The notes under the pieces are model-generated. The model saw nothing but the letters and a program-made list of their open reading frames with translations. It was not told the origin of the DNA and made no database searches. Shown one piece after another: positions 25,611 through 33,945 of a stretch of 64,000 nucleotides of DNA. The stretch comes from Aquimarina spinulae. GTDB lineage: Bacteria; Bacteroidota; Bacteroidia; Flavobacteriales; Flavobacteriaceae. The translations under genes were made by a program, and so were the position numbers. Every line of letters begins with the position of its first letter. Position 1 is the first letter of the stretch. The stretch lies in contig NZ_CALSBP010000002.1 of NCBI RefSeq assembly GCF_943373825.1, positions 1,291,501-1,355,500 on the forward strand, written 5' to 3'.

Positions 25611-25634
25611 AATCTTTTCTATACATTTATAATA

Positions 25635-26552
25635 ATGAAAGACTTAATACACTTAAAAAAGATTAGCGATTATCATAAACTAGCTCATATCGCTGCTCCC
25701 GAACACCCGTTAATTAGTTTAGTAGATTATAGTACTGTTAAGTATTCATCAGACATTAATGATTTGCAATGGAGACAAGATTATTATACTATTGGGTTAA
25801 AACGTAATGTGGCACATAAGTTTTTTTACGGCCAACAAGAATATGATTTTGATGAAGGTGTAATGACTTTCGTTGCGCCAAATCAAGTGATGAGCTTAAG
25901 AAACAATCCAAACATCAAAAACCATACGCCTTCAGGTTGGTTATTATTGGTACATCCCGATTTTTTATGGAATTCACCTTTAGCAAATCAAATCAAACAC
26001 TATGATTTTTTTGGGTATACTATAAATGAAGCGCTTTTTCTTTCTGAAAAAGAAGAGCTAATGATGGTAAATCTTTTGAATACTATACGTCATGAATACC
26101 AATCTAATATTGATAAATTTAGTCAGAAGATTATTATTTCGCAGTTAGAATTACTACTCAATTATGCAGAACGATTCTATGAAAGGCAGTTTATTACTCG
26201 TAAAATACCTAATCATCAAATATTAAATAAATTCGAAAAAGTTTTGTTGGATTACTTTAACAATGAAAGTATAGTTGACAAAGGTTTGCCAACAGTTTCA
26301 TGGGTTGCTAATTGCTTAAATCTTTCTCCAAATTATTTAAGCAATATGCTCAAATCACTTACAGGGCAAAGTACGCAGCAACATATTCATAATAAATTAA
26401 TAGAAAAAGCAAAAGAACAACTATCTACTACACCACTTTCAATAAGTGAAATTGCTTACAGTTTGGGTTTTGAGTATCCAGCATCTTTTAGCAAACTTTT
26501 CAAGAATAAAACAGAAATGTCTCCTTTAGAATTTAGAAAGTCGTTTAATTAA
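25635..26552 (+). CDS. AraC family transcriptional regulator
   Basis: The N-terminal half has a cupin-like ligand domain (KFFYGQQEYDFDEGVMTFV). The C-terminal ~100 residues form the AraC double helix-turn-helix (VSWVANCLNLSPNYLSNMLK, then LSISEIAYSLGFEYPASFSK and FKNKTEMSPLEFRKS). It follows the SDR gene closely on the same strand, a common arrangement in which the regulator activates the reductase. Confidence 0.92.
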   Translation: MKDLIHLKKISDYHKLAHIAAPEHPLISLVDYSTVKYSSDINDLQWRQDYYTIGLKRNVAHKFFYGQQEYDFDEGVMTFVAPNQVMSLRNNPNIKNHTPSGWLLLVHPDFLWNSPLANQIKHYDFFGYTINEALFLSEKEELMMVNLLNTIRHEYQSNIDKFSQKIIISQLELLLNYAERFYERQFITRKIPNHQILNKFEKVLLDYFNNESIVDKGLPTVSWVANCLNLSPNYLSNMLKSLTGQSTQQHIHNKLIEKAKEQLSTTPLSISEIAYSLGFEYPASFSKLFKNKTEMSPLEFRKSFN

Positions 26553-26598
26553 TTATTTCTATTAGGGATGAAAGACATTCAAAATATCATACCCTATA

Positions 26599-26671
26599 TT
26601 GTAAAACCTTATTTTTGATATACACTTATGCAGTGTATTAGATGAGTTTTTAGAATAAATTTAAACTAATA
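26599..26671 (+). promoter_or_regulatory. Promoter module P2 (TATTTTTG box plus hairpin) before PLP enzyme
   Basis: TTGTAAAACCTTATTTTTGA contains TATTTTTG (26610-26617). ATACACT-TATGC-AGTGTAT (26620-26638) is a perfect 7-bp hairpin, then GAGTTTTTAGAATAAATTTA follows. It has the same order of parts as P1 (22885) and P3 (27712). The ATG of the PLP enzyme lies about 50 bases after the module. Confidence 0.55.
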
Positions 26672-26721
26672 TGTACATATTTAGTATATATTAAGTTAGC
26701 TAGACAATTTTAAAATAACTA

Positions 26722-27639
26722 ATGGATCATAAACTTTACATAGAAACCCCAATTTATAGCTCACATAAATTAAAAAGAGAGCAACAAAAAAACATATTTT
26801 ATAAGTTAGACTGCTATCAACCAACCGGTTCTTTCAAAATTAGAGGTATGGAAGAATTGTGTCGCTTTCATTTCGAAAAAGGGAAAAAAAATTTTATTGC
26901 CTCTTCGGGCGGAAATGCAGGATATTCTTTGGCATACGTTGGGAAATATATCGGTGTAAAAGTTAAAGTGGTTGTTCCTAAAACGACTTCTGCATTTATG
27001 ATTAACAAAATAGCAAATTTGGGTGCCGAAGTCGAAGTATATGGTAATGTTTGGGATGAAGCGCATAGGTATGCCCAGAAAATTTCGGAAGAAACCGGTG
27101 CTGTTTATGTTTCCCCGTTTGATGATCCTTTACTTTGGAAAGGCCATTCGACGATTATTGATGAATGTGCAAAGCAAATACAGCAACCCGATAAAATTGT
27201 AGTATCTGTTGGTGGTGGGGGTTTACTCTGCGGGATATTTGAAGGAATGAAAAAAAATGGATGGGAAAACACTCAGGTAATAACAACCGAAACTATCGGT
27301 GCAGCATCATTCTATAAAAGTTGGCAAGCAAAAAAAATTATAGAGCTAGAAGAAATATCCTCTATTGCTACCAGTTTGGGAGCAAAAAAAATTGCCAAAA
27401 AATCATTAGAACTAGCATCTCATTTCAATGTTAAGCCAATCACAGTTAGTGATAAAGAAGCTGTTGATGCTTCTTTTAATTTTCTGGATGAATATAATGT
27501 AATCGTTGAACCGGCATGTGGAGCAGCACTTTCTGTCCCTTATTTTCATCCTAAATTGATAAAAGACGATGAAACCGTTTTAGTAATTGTATGTGGTGGA
27601 GCGAATACAGAAATAAAAACATTGCTCAGTAAAAAATAA
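26722..27639 (+). CDS. PLP-dependent serine/threonine dehydratase-like enzyme
   Basis: This 305-residue fold-type II PLP enzyme has PTGSFKIRG with the Schiff-base lysine K39, the phosphate-binding SSGGNAGYS (62-70), and a glycine loop VGGGGLLCG. CGGANTEI near the end matches the serine/threonine dehydratase group. It would deaminate L-Ser or L-Thr to a 2-oxo acid. It is a single gene with its own promoter module and a spacer tag after it (ATAACAACAGTAT). Confidence 0.88.
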   Translation: MDHKLYIETPIYSSHKLKREQQKNIFYKLDCYQPTGSFKIRGMEELCRFHFEKGKKNFIASSGGNAGYSLAYVGKYIGVKVKVVVPKTTSAFMINKIANLGAEVEVYGNVWDEAHRYAQKISEETGAVYVSPFDDPLLWKGHSTIIDECAKQIQQPDKIVVSVGGGGLLCGIFEGMKKNGWENTQVITTETIGAASFYKSWQAKKIIELEEISSIATSLGAKKIAKKSLELASHFNVKPITVSDKEAVDASFNFLDEYNVIVEPACGAALSVPYFHPKLIKDDETVLVIVCGGANTEIKTLLSKK

Positions 27640-27700
27640 GCTCGATATAACAACAGTATTAAAATGCTATAAATACCTATCAAAAACAACACATTCTATT

Positions 27701-27771
27701 TTGTAAAACCGTATTTTTGATATAAGCTCATATTGACCATGTGAGGTTTTAAAATAAATACAAACAAGTAT
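27701..27771 (+). promoter_or_regulatory. Promoter module P3 (TATTTTTG box plus hairpin) before LRR protein
   Basis: TTGTAAAACCGTATTTTTGA contains TATTTTTG (27712-27719). CTCATAT-TGACC-ATGTGAG (27727-27745) forms a 7-bp hairpin with one G-T pair, then TTTTAAAATAAATACAAAC follows. It shares the order of parts with P1 and P2, although the stem sequence is entirely different, which points to a conserved structure. Confidence 0.55.
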
Positions 27772-27819
27772 CTGTATTCTAGTACAAATACTGTTGTTGC
27801 CAGCACCAAATCAGGCCCT

Positions 27820-28611
27820 ATGAAAATAATCTTAATTTTTCTTTTTACACTACTTATTGGCACTTCTATCCATGCCCAAAAATCTTCATACACTCTAGTA
27901 AATGATAGAAAAGGTAATCAAAGTGTTATCGAATTTTTAGAAGAGTTAATCGATAAAAAAGAAAATATTGAGGAACTGGATTTATCCCACGGAAAACTAG
28001 ATAGTATTCCAAAAATTATCGGAAAATTTAAAAACCTAAAAGTATTAAGACTCTATGGTAATAATTTATCTACTATAACCAAGCAAATATGTCAACTCAC
28101 CAACTTAGAACGTCTGGATTTACGGTTAAATATGCTTGAAAAATTACCCAAATCTATAGAATGTCTAAAACAATTAAAAGACTTAGATTTACAAGAAAAT
28201 TTATTAACCGAATTACCCGAATCACTTGGAAATCTATCCAGTTTAACCGATTTGTATCTACAAAACAATCCCATAAGAAAATTACCCAATACAATAGGAA
28301 ATCTTAAACAATTAAAAAATATATATTTAAGAAATAACGCAATTAAAAAGCTTCCGGATTCTTTTATCAACTTAGAAAAATTAGAAATTCTTTTTATTGT
28401 AAATAACCCTCTGGAACGACTTCCTGATGCTATAGGAAATCTTAAAACATTACAAAGTATTTCTATCTATGACAACAAAATTTCGAATTTACCTGAATCC
28501 ATGGAGAAGCTGACCAGATTAAGATATTTAGATGTTCATGGAAATAAAATTAATCCTGCTGATATAGAAAATCTAAAGGAAAAATTAAAATATTGTGAAA
28601 TTGAGAAGTAA
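27820..28611 (+). CDS. Secreted leucine-rich-repeat protein
   Basis: A signal peptide (MKIILIFLFTLLIGTSIHA) precedes about eight 23-residue leucine-rich repeats of the form LPESLGNLSSLTDLYLQNN, followed by a short cap. LRR proteins bind other proteins, and this one would act outside the inner membrane. There is no anchor or sorting domain at the C-terminus. It lies 60 bases before the CPBP protease-like gene on the same strand. Confidence 0.9.
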   Translation: MKIILIFLFTLLIGTSIHAQKSSYTLVNDRKGNQSVIEFLEELIDKKENIEELDLSHGKLDSIPKIIGKFKNLKVLRLYGNNLSTITKQICQLTNLERLDLRLNMLEKLPKSIECLKQLKDLDLQENLLTELPESLGNLSSLTDLYLQNNPIRKLPNTIGNLKQLKNIYLRNNAIKKLPDSFINLEKLEILFIVNNPLERLPDAIGNLKTLQSISIYDNKISNLPESMEKLTRLRYLDVHGNKINPADIENLKEKLKYCEIEK

Positions 28612-28671
28612 TCTATTGCCCATTAATGCATACTTATAACATAAGTAGCAACTTCAAAAGATTAATATATC

Positions 28672-29502
28672 ATGAGAGAATATGCAAAAAGAAACGCTGT
28701 TACTTTCTTCTTCATTCTAACATTTATTATCTCATGGAGTGGAATTTTGATTGTAGCAAGCCAAACTGGGATTCCGGCTACTTCAAAACAATTCGACAAA
28801 CTGCTTCCTATTGCAATGATTCCATATTTATTTGGCCCCAGTATCGCTGGTTTTATTATACTTGGGATAACCAAAGGTAAAAAAGGGTTCAAAGATCTAC
28901 TCAAAAAATTAATGACTTGGCGTTTAAGAACTCGTTTATACCTCATAGCGATATTGACTATACCTATTCTTTCAATTATTTCTCTCTTCATTTTAAATCA
29001 ATTTTCAGAAGTATACATTCCAGATATTTTCACAACAGAGGATAAAACAACCTTGATTCTAAGCGGGTTAATTTATGGAATAGTTGGAGGAGGCATTCTA
29101 GAAGAATTGGGGTGGTCTGGATTTGCTACGCCAAAACTAAGAGAACACTACGGAGTGTTAAAGACAGGTTTGATTATTGGGGTATTCTGGGGAGCTTGGC
29201 ATTTCCTTCCGGTTATTTGGGGATCTGGTGACAGTTCTGGTAATTTAGTGCTATCTAAATTTCTACCTGGCTTGTTCTTTCATTACGCTGGCCTAATTCC
29301 CATAAGAATTTTGATTGTTTGGCTCTATGACAAATCAAATAGTTTAATTTCACCCCTTATTATGCATGCTACAGGTACAGCTTCTACATTTTTTATCTTC
29401 AATATTTCTGAAATAGGAATACCTCTCTTTATTTATTATTTTTTACTTGCTACCCTACTTTGGTTATCTATTGTATTGATTCGATACAAATTCGGATTGT
29501 AA
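28672..29502 (+). CDS. CPBP (Abi/CAAX-type) intramembrane protease-like protein
   Basis: This 276-residue protein has about seven membrane helices. Motif 1 of the CPBP family, EExxxR, reads EELGWS (144-149), so the usual Arg is Ser. Motif 2, FxxxH-like, is present (FWGAWHFLP), and the third is in the LIMHATG region. Members are glutamate intramembrane proteases or scaffold-like relatives, some tied to bacteriocin immunity. The R-to-S change makes protease activity uncertain. Confidence 0.82.
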   Translation: MREYAKRNAVTFFFILTFIISWSGILIVASQTGIPATSKQFDKLLPIAMIPYLFGPSIAGFIILGITKGKKGFKDLLKKLMTWRLRTRLYLIAILTIPILSIISLFILNQFSEVYIPDIFTTEDKTTLILSGLIYGIVGGGILEELGWSGFATPKLREHYGVLKTGLIIGVFWGAWHFLPVIWGSGDSSGNLVLSKFLPGLFFHYAGLIPIRILIVWLYDKSNSLISPLIMHATGTASTFFIFNISEIGIPLFIYYFLLATLLWLSIVLIRYKFGL

Positions 29503-29682
29503 TAGGAATAACACTTTCAATAAAAAAACAAATCACTAAAACGATATATCCTTATTAAAAATTGATCTATAGTTATCTAATAGCAATAGAATATCAAATT
29601 CACAAAACATTAGCAATTTTTGGGTTGTAGCACTTTAAAAATAGTTAGACATTTGAATACACATTTCCTAAATGAAAAGAGT

Positions 29683-30195
29683 ATGAAAATTGAAAATTGC
29701 ACAATAAATGATATCGATGAGATATACCGGTTATACAGAATAGCTTCTGCATATCAAAAATCAAAAGAAGGAGTTGTCGTTTGGCCAGAATTTGAGCGAA
29801 AACTTGTAGAAGACAGTATTTCAGAAAACAGGCAGTGGAAAATTATCATTGATAACAAGATTGCTTGTGTATGGACCATTACATTTAGCGACGAGCAAAT
29901 TTGGGAAGAAAAAAATGGCGATGCCGCTATCTATATTCATCGTATCGCAACGAATCCCGATTTTAGAGGTCAAAATTTTGTAGCAACTATTGTAAAATGG
30001 TCAAAAGAATATGCCCAAAAAAGTAATAAGGATTATATACGATTAGACACACTTGGCAATAATGTAAAACTTATCGAACATTATAAAAAGGCTGGGTTTG
30101 ACTTTTTAGGGTTCTTTGATTTAAAAAATACCGAAGGATTACCTGATCATTATGGTAAAGCTCCTGCCAGTTTATTCGAAATAAAGCTATCTTAG
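29683..30195 (+). CDS. GNAT family N-acetyltransferase
   Basis: The ATG at 29683 (MKIENCTINDIDEIY) begins a 170-residue GNAT fold; an earlier in-frame start at 29620 adds an unusual N-terminus. IYIHRIATNPDFRGQNFV carries the acetyl-CoA pyrophosphate loop, with RGQNF in place of the usual R-G-x-G-x-[GA], so it is degenerate. YIRLDTLGNNVKLIEHYKKA is the typical late helix. The acceptor is unknown. The next gene starts 35 bases after its stop. Confidence 0.82.
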   Translation: MKIENCTINDIDEIYRLYRIASAYQKSKEGVVVWPEFERKLVEDSISENRQWKIIIDNKIACVWTITFSDEQIWEEKNGDAAIYIHRIATNPDFRGQNFVATIVKWSKEYAQKSNKDYIRLDTLGNNVKLIEHYKKAGFDFLGFFDLKNTEGLPDHYGKAPASLFEIKLS

Positions 30196-30230
30196 TGACG
30201 CTATACAACTCTTACTGTATAAAAATAAAG

Positions 30231-30611
30231 ATGATGAACTTAGAAGAAAACAAAAAGAATGCTATCGCATTCTACAAAACTGCCTATACCGGAAATCCCA
30301 AAAAAGCGGTAGAACGCTACGTTGGCGATGTGTATATTCAACATAACCCAGATGTTAAAGATGGTACCCAGGGATTTATTGATTACTTCGAAAAAATGCA
30401 AGTCGAGTACCCCGAGAAATCAATTGAATTTGTACGTTGTATTGCCGAGGGAGATCTGGTCGCACTGCATACGCATCAAACCTGGCCCGGAAATGATGAA
30501 TATATAACCATGGATTTTTTTAGGTTTGATGAAAAAGGCAAAATTGTAGAGCATTGGGATGCCATCCAGCAAATCCCCGAAAAAAGTGCTAATAAGAATA
30601 CTATGTATTAA
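30231..30611 (+). CDS. SnoaL-like (NTF2-fold) protein
   Basis: Starting from ATG 30231 (MMNLEENKKNAIAFYKTAYT), the 126-residue protein has the NTF2/SnoaL cone fold with VGDVYIQHNPDVKDG, then DLVALHTHQTW and a terminal GKIVEHWDAIQQIPE. Members act as small cyclases, hydrolases or binding proteins. It directly follows the GNAT gene on the same strand. No specific substrate can be given. Confidence 0.88.
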   Translation: MMNLEENKKNAIAFYKTAYTGNPKKAVERYVGDVYIQHNPDVKDGTQGFIDYFEKMQVEYPEKSIEFVRCIAEGDLVALHTHQTWPGNDEYITMDFFRFDEKGKIVEHWDAIQQIPEKSANKNTMY

Positions 30612-30847
30612 TTAAAGCTGTCACTACTCCATAGAATCTCATACCAAATACCAATATCTTTGCGTATTTTGAAGTGAAAAAATCAAAAGTACTGTAACAA
30701 TTTTATACTCCTTTCATCTTTACACCAACACATCTTAATATCGATATTAAGAATAGATTTATAAACAGTACAACACAGAAAGGCCGTGCTGTAGTTTTTA
30801 CAATGCAAAGTTATCTTAGTAACGACGCATGTTTGTTAGTGATAATT

Positions 30848-31732
30848 ATGAAACATCAACTTATGAAACCATTTTTAAAAAGTCTTTTACTATTATTAGT
30901 GGTTGTACTAATATTTAGTTGTAATCCAAATAAAGACACCCCCACCTTTAATGAACTTGAGAAGGCAGAAAACACATTAAAAAATTATGACTCGTTAACG
31001 CAATCAAAAATTATGATTGTAGGAACATTACACTTTGGTAAAGATGTTCTTGAATCCAAAAATCAAGAGAATATTGCAAAATTGGTCGAAACTATATCCA
31101 AATACAATCCTACAAAAGTAGTACTAGAATGGGAACCTTCTGTATTATCTGTAGCAAACAAAGAATATCAATCTTTTGTAGCTGATACATTTAATATTTC
31201 AAATAAGAGGAATGAAGTTTATCAATTAGGATTTCGCATTGCTAAAAATATGAAACATGATAGTATATACCTTTTTGATAACCAAACCGAATTTATAGGT
31301 TCTTTAGAGAATTTTTCTTTTGATTCATTTGGTAAGTATGCTAAACAAAATGATGATGGTTTTTACAATAGATATGAAAAGCATCTAACTAAGATTTTTA
31401 ATCAAAATCAAAAGACATACAAAAATCATAATCTTTATGATCGTATTGCACTTATGAACTCTCCAACGGCTCAAAAATTTAACGCGCAACGTATGCATAT
31501 GTATGAAATAAGAGTTGGGATCCAAAAAAACTGGATCGGCCCCGATTGGGTAGGTCGGTGGTACCAAAGAAATATAAGAATGGCAGGCAACATTCTAAAA
31601 ATGACACAGACAGGCGATAGAATACTTGTTATTGTTGGTGATAATCATAAATGGGCATTAGACATGCTATTTGAAAACATTCCGGATTTTGAAGTGGTTT
31701 CAAGTTGGGATTATCTAAAGAATAACCACTAA
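30848..31732 (+). CDS. DUF5694 family lipoprotein
   Basis: From ATG 30848 a lipoprotein signal (LLLLLVVVLIFSC) is followed by the DUF5694 domain. Its landmarks are KIMIVGTLHFGKDVLES and YNPTKVVLEWEPS near the start, and DRILVIVGDNHKWALDMLFE near the end. The layout (GTLHFG at the start, GDNHKW at the end) recalls TraB/ChaN-like proteins, but that link is inferred. Its function is unknown, and it is likely periplasmic. Confidence 0.85.
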   Translation: MKHQLMKPFLKSLLLLLVVVLIFSCNPNKDTPTFNELEKAENTLKNYDSLTQSKIMIVGTLHFGKDVLESKNQENIAKLVETISKYNPTKVVLEWEPSVLSVANKEYQSFVADTFNISNKRNEVYQLGFRIAKNMKHDSIYLFDNQTEFIGSLENFSFDSFGKYAKQNDDGFYNRYEKHLTKIFNQNQKTYKNHNLYDRIALMNSPTAQKFNAQRMHMYEIRVGIQKNWIGPDWVGRWYQRNIRMAGNILKMTQTGDRILVIVGDNHKWALDMLFENIPDFEVVSSWDYLKNNH

Positions 31733-32015
31733 CGAGTTTGTCGCTTTATCTAAAGTTTAAAACTCGACTCTATCTACAATAGAACAAAAAAATCTATAAA
31801 ATAGCAGTGCAACAAAATTCCCTGTAAATGGTATAGGCATACCTCCTATCGACGCTAACCCATATACAAAAAACCACGAATTACAAACTACATATCATCT
31901 ACCCGTGCTGATCACGATAGATTTTTTTATATTAGTCTCAATATAGTATATCGTAGTAGATAGCTATAGAAAAACAACAACCAGATCAACAATATAAAAA
32001 AGAACATCACACCCG

Positions 32016-32522
32016 ATGAAGAAAGGAATTATAATTCTGGGAAGTTCAAATAGTAATGGAGATACATACAAGGCAGCTTCATTCGTTAGCCAGCAAATGA
32101 ACTATTCTATAATAGATTTAAAAACAAAAAATATTTCTGAATTTGATTACGAATTCAAAAATAGAAATGATGATTTTCATCCTCTAATTAATGAGGTCGT
32201 AAGTCAATATGACCTCATTATTTTTGCAACTCCCGTGTATTGGTATACCATGAGTGGAATTTTGAAAACGTTTTTAGATAGAATTTCTGATTGTTTAAAA
32301 ATAGAAAAAGATGTAGGTAGAAAACTAAGAGGAATGGAAATGGCAGTACTAAGTTGTGGTTCGGATAAACAACTAAAAGATGGATTTCATATGCCATTTG
32401 TAGAAACATCAAAATATCTGGGGATGAAATACATTGGAGATGTACATTGTTGGATCGAAAACAATAACCTTCCTAACTTGGTAGAAACAAAATTAAGCGA
32501 TTTTATAAATCAAATACAGTAA
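32016..32522 (+). CDS. NAD(P)H-dependent FMN oxidoreductase (flavodoxin-like fold)
   Basis: This 168-residue protein begins IIILGSSNSNGDTYKAA, a flavin phosphate-binding loop. It has ATPVYWYTMSGILKTFLDRI at 75-94, the standard second flavin contact of FMN reductases. It would reduce quinones, azo compounds or similar acceptors in the cytoplasm. Its stop overlaps the arylamine N-acetyltransferase start by one base, so the two are translationally coupled. Confidence 0.88.
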   Translation: MKKGIIILGSSNSNGDTYKAASFVSQQMNYSIIDLKTKNISEFDYEFKNRNDDFHPLINEVVSQYDLIIFATPVYWYTMSGILKTFLDRISDCLKIEKDVGRKLRGMEMAVLSCGSDKQLKDGFHMPFVETSKYLGMKYIGDVHCWIENNNLPNLVETKLSDFINQIQ

Positions 32523-33286
32523 TGGATATTCAACCCTATCTAGAACGAATAAAATATAAGAAAGACATAAGTGTTAGTAAAAAAGTTCTTTTCGAACTTC
32601 AGCAATGTCATTTAAAAAATGTGCCTTTTGAGAATCTGGACATTCATTATAATAGAGAAATCACTCTCGACATTGATGCTGTTTACAATAAAATAGTGGT
32701 TCAAAAAAGAGGAGGTTTCTGTTATGAACTAAATGGGTTGTTCTATCATTTACTAAAAGAAATCGGGTTTGATGTAAAAATGATTTCAGGTAGAGTTTAT
32801 AGCAAATCAGAGGGTTATGGAAAAAAGTATGATCATTTAGCAATAATAGCTTCTATACATAATGAAGATTATCTGGTAGATGTAGGGTTTGGTAGGTTTT
32901 CATATACCCCATTACTGATTAAAACCGGAGTTAAATTATCAGATGATTTTGGTTATTTTAAGTTCGATACATTTGATGATGATTATTTAAGAGTAAATGA
33001 AATAGTAAATGAGGTATCGACTCCACAGTATATTTTTAAAACTATAGGTCGAAATTTTAATGAATTTCAAGAAATGTGTACTTTTCATCAAACAAGTAAG
33101 GATTCTCATTTTACACAAAAAAAAGTAATTTCTATGGTAACCAATACCGGAAGAATTACTCTAAATGACAAGCAATGCAAAATTACCAAAGGAACAGATA
33201 CTGAAATAATAGAGTTTACAGAAGAAATAAAATTTAATAAGCTTCTAAAAGAGTATTTTGATATCGAAATACAGAAGCGTTCCTAA
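32522..33286 (+). CDS. nat: Arylamine N-acetyltransferase
   Basis: The catalytic triad is complete: RGGFCYELN with C67, DHLAII with H105, and VDVGFG with D120. These enzymes transfer acetyl (or propionyl) from CoA to arylamines and hydrazines. The length (254) is on the short side of the family but covers all three domains. Coupling to an FMN oxidoreductase (TAATG overlap) suggests a joint reduce-then-acetylate treatment of aromatic compounds, such as nitro- or azo-aromatics, which is an inference. Confidence 0.92.
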   Translation: MDIQPYLERIKYKKDISVSKKVLFELQQCHLKNVPFENLDIHYNREITLDIDAVYNKIVVQKRGGFCYELNGLFYHLLKEIGFDVKMISGRVYSKSEGYGKKYDHLAIIASIHNEDYLVDVGFGRFSYTPLLIKTGVKLSDDFGYFKFDTFDDDYLRVNEIVNEVSTPQYIFKTIGRNFNEFQEMCTFHQTSKDSHFTQKKVISMVTNTGRITLNDKQCKITKGTDTEIIEFTEEIKFNKLLKEYFDIEIQKRS

Positions 33287-33315
33287 ATCAAATCATAATA
33301 TCATACTAAAAATAA

Positions 33316-33864
33316 ATGGCGATTACATTTCCTATTATAGAAACAGAACGATTACAACTACGGCAGTTTACAAACAATGATTTAGAGAATGTATATCTCG
33401 GTCTATCAAATCCCGATGTAATCAAATACTATGGGGTTAGTTTTAATAGTCTTGAAGCTACCAAAGAGCAAATGACATGGTTTGCAGAATTAGAAAAAAA
33501 TGAAACCGGGATATGGTGGGCGGTCTGCTCAAAAGATGGTAACACTTTCTATGGTGCAGGAGGACTTAATGCTATAGAAAAGGAAAATAAAAAAGCAGAA
33601 ATTGGGTTCTGGCTTCTTCCAGAGTATTGGGGAAAAGGAATCATGAAAGAAGTAATGCCTCTCATTTGTAAATTTGGTTTTGAAAATCTAGGATTACATC
33701 GAATTGAAGGGTTTGTAGATGCAGAGAATACGAACTGCAAAAATGGATTGGCAAAATTCGATTTTAAATATGAAGGGACTATGGTCGACAGTGAAATCAA
33801 AGACGGAAAACATATTAGTGTAGCTATTTATGCTATGCTAAATAAGAGTTCATCTTCTAAATAA
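33316..33864 (+). CDS. GNAT family N-acetyltransferase (RimJ/RimL type)
   Basis: This 182-residue protein opens IIETERLQLRQFTNNDLENV, as RimJ/RimL-like acetyltransferases do. AEIGFWLLPEYWGKGIMKEV supplies the acetyl-CoA loop, and LHRIEGFVDAENTNCKNGL the late helix. It probably acetylates an N-terminal amine or a small molecule. It starts 29 bases after the arylamine N-acetyltransferase gene. Confidence 0.9.
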   Translation: MAITFPIIETERLQLRQFTNNDLENVYLGLSNPDVIKYYGVSFNSLEATKEQMTWFAELEKNETGIWWAVCSKDGNTFYGAGGLNAIEKENKKAEIGFWLLPEYWGKGIMKEVMPLICKFGFENLGLHRIEGFVDAENTNCKNGLAKFDFKYEGTMVDSEIKDGKHISVAIYAMLNKSSSSK

Positions 33865-33945
33865 AAAAGAAAAGTATCTCATTTACTGTAAATAATATTA
33901 GATTGACTCTGGTTCTATTTCTCACTATATTAACAAATAAATGTT

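Noticed and set aside
31734..31770. Terminator after the DUF5694 gene (CGAGTTT/AAACTCG)
   Set aside because: The loop is long and no T-tract follows.
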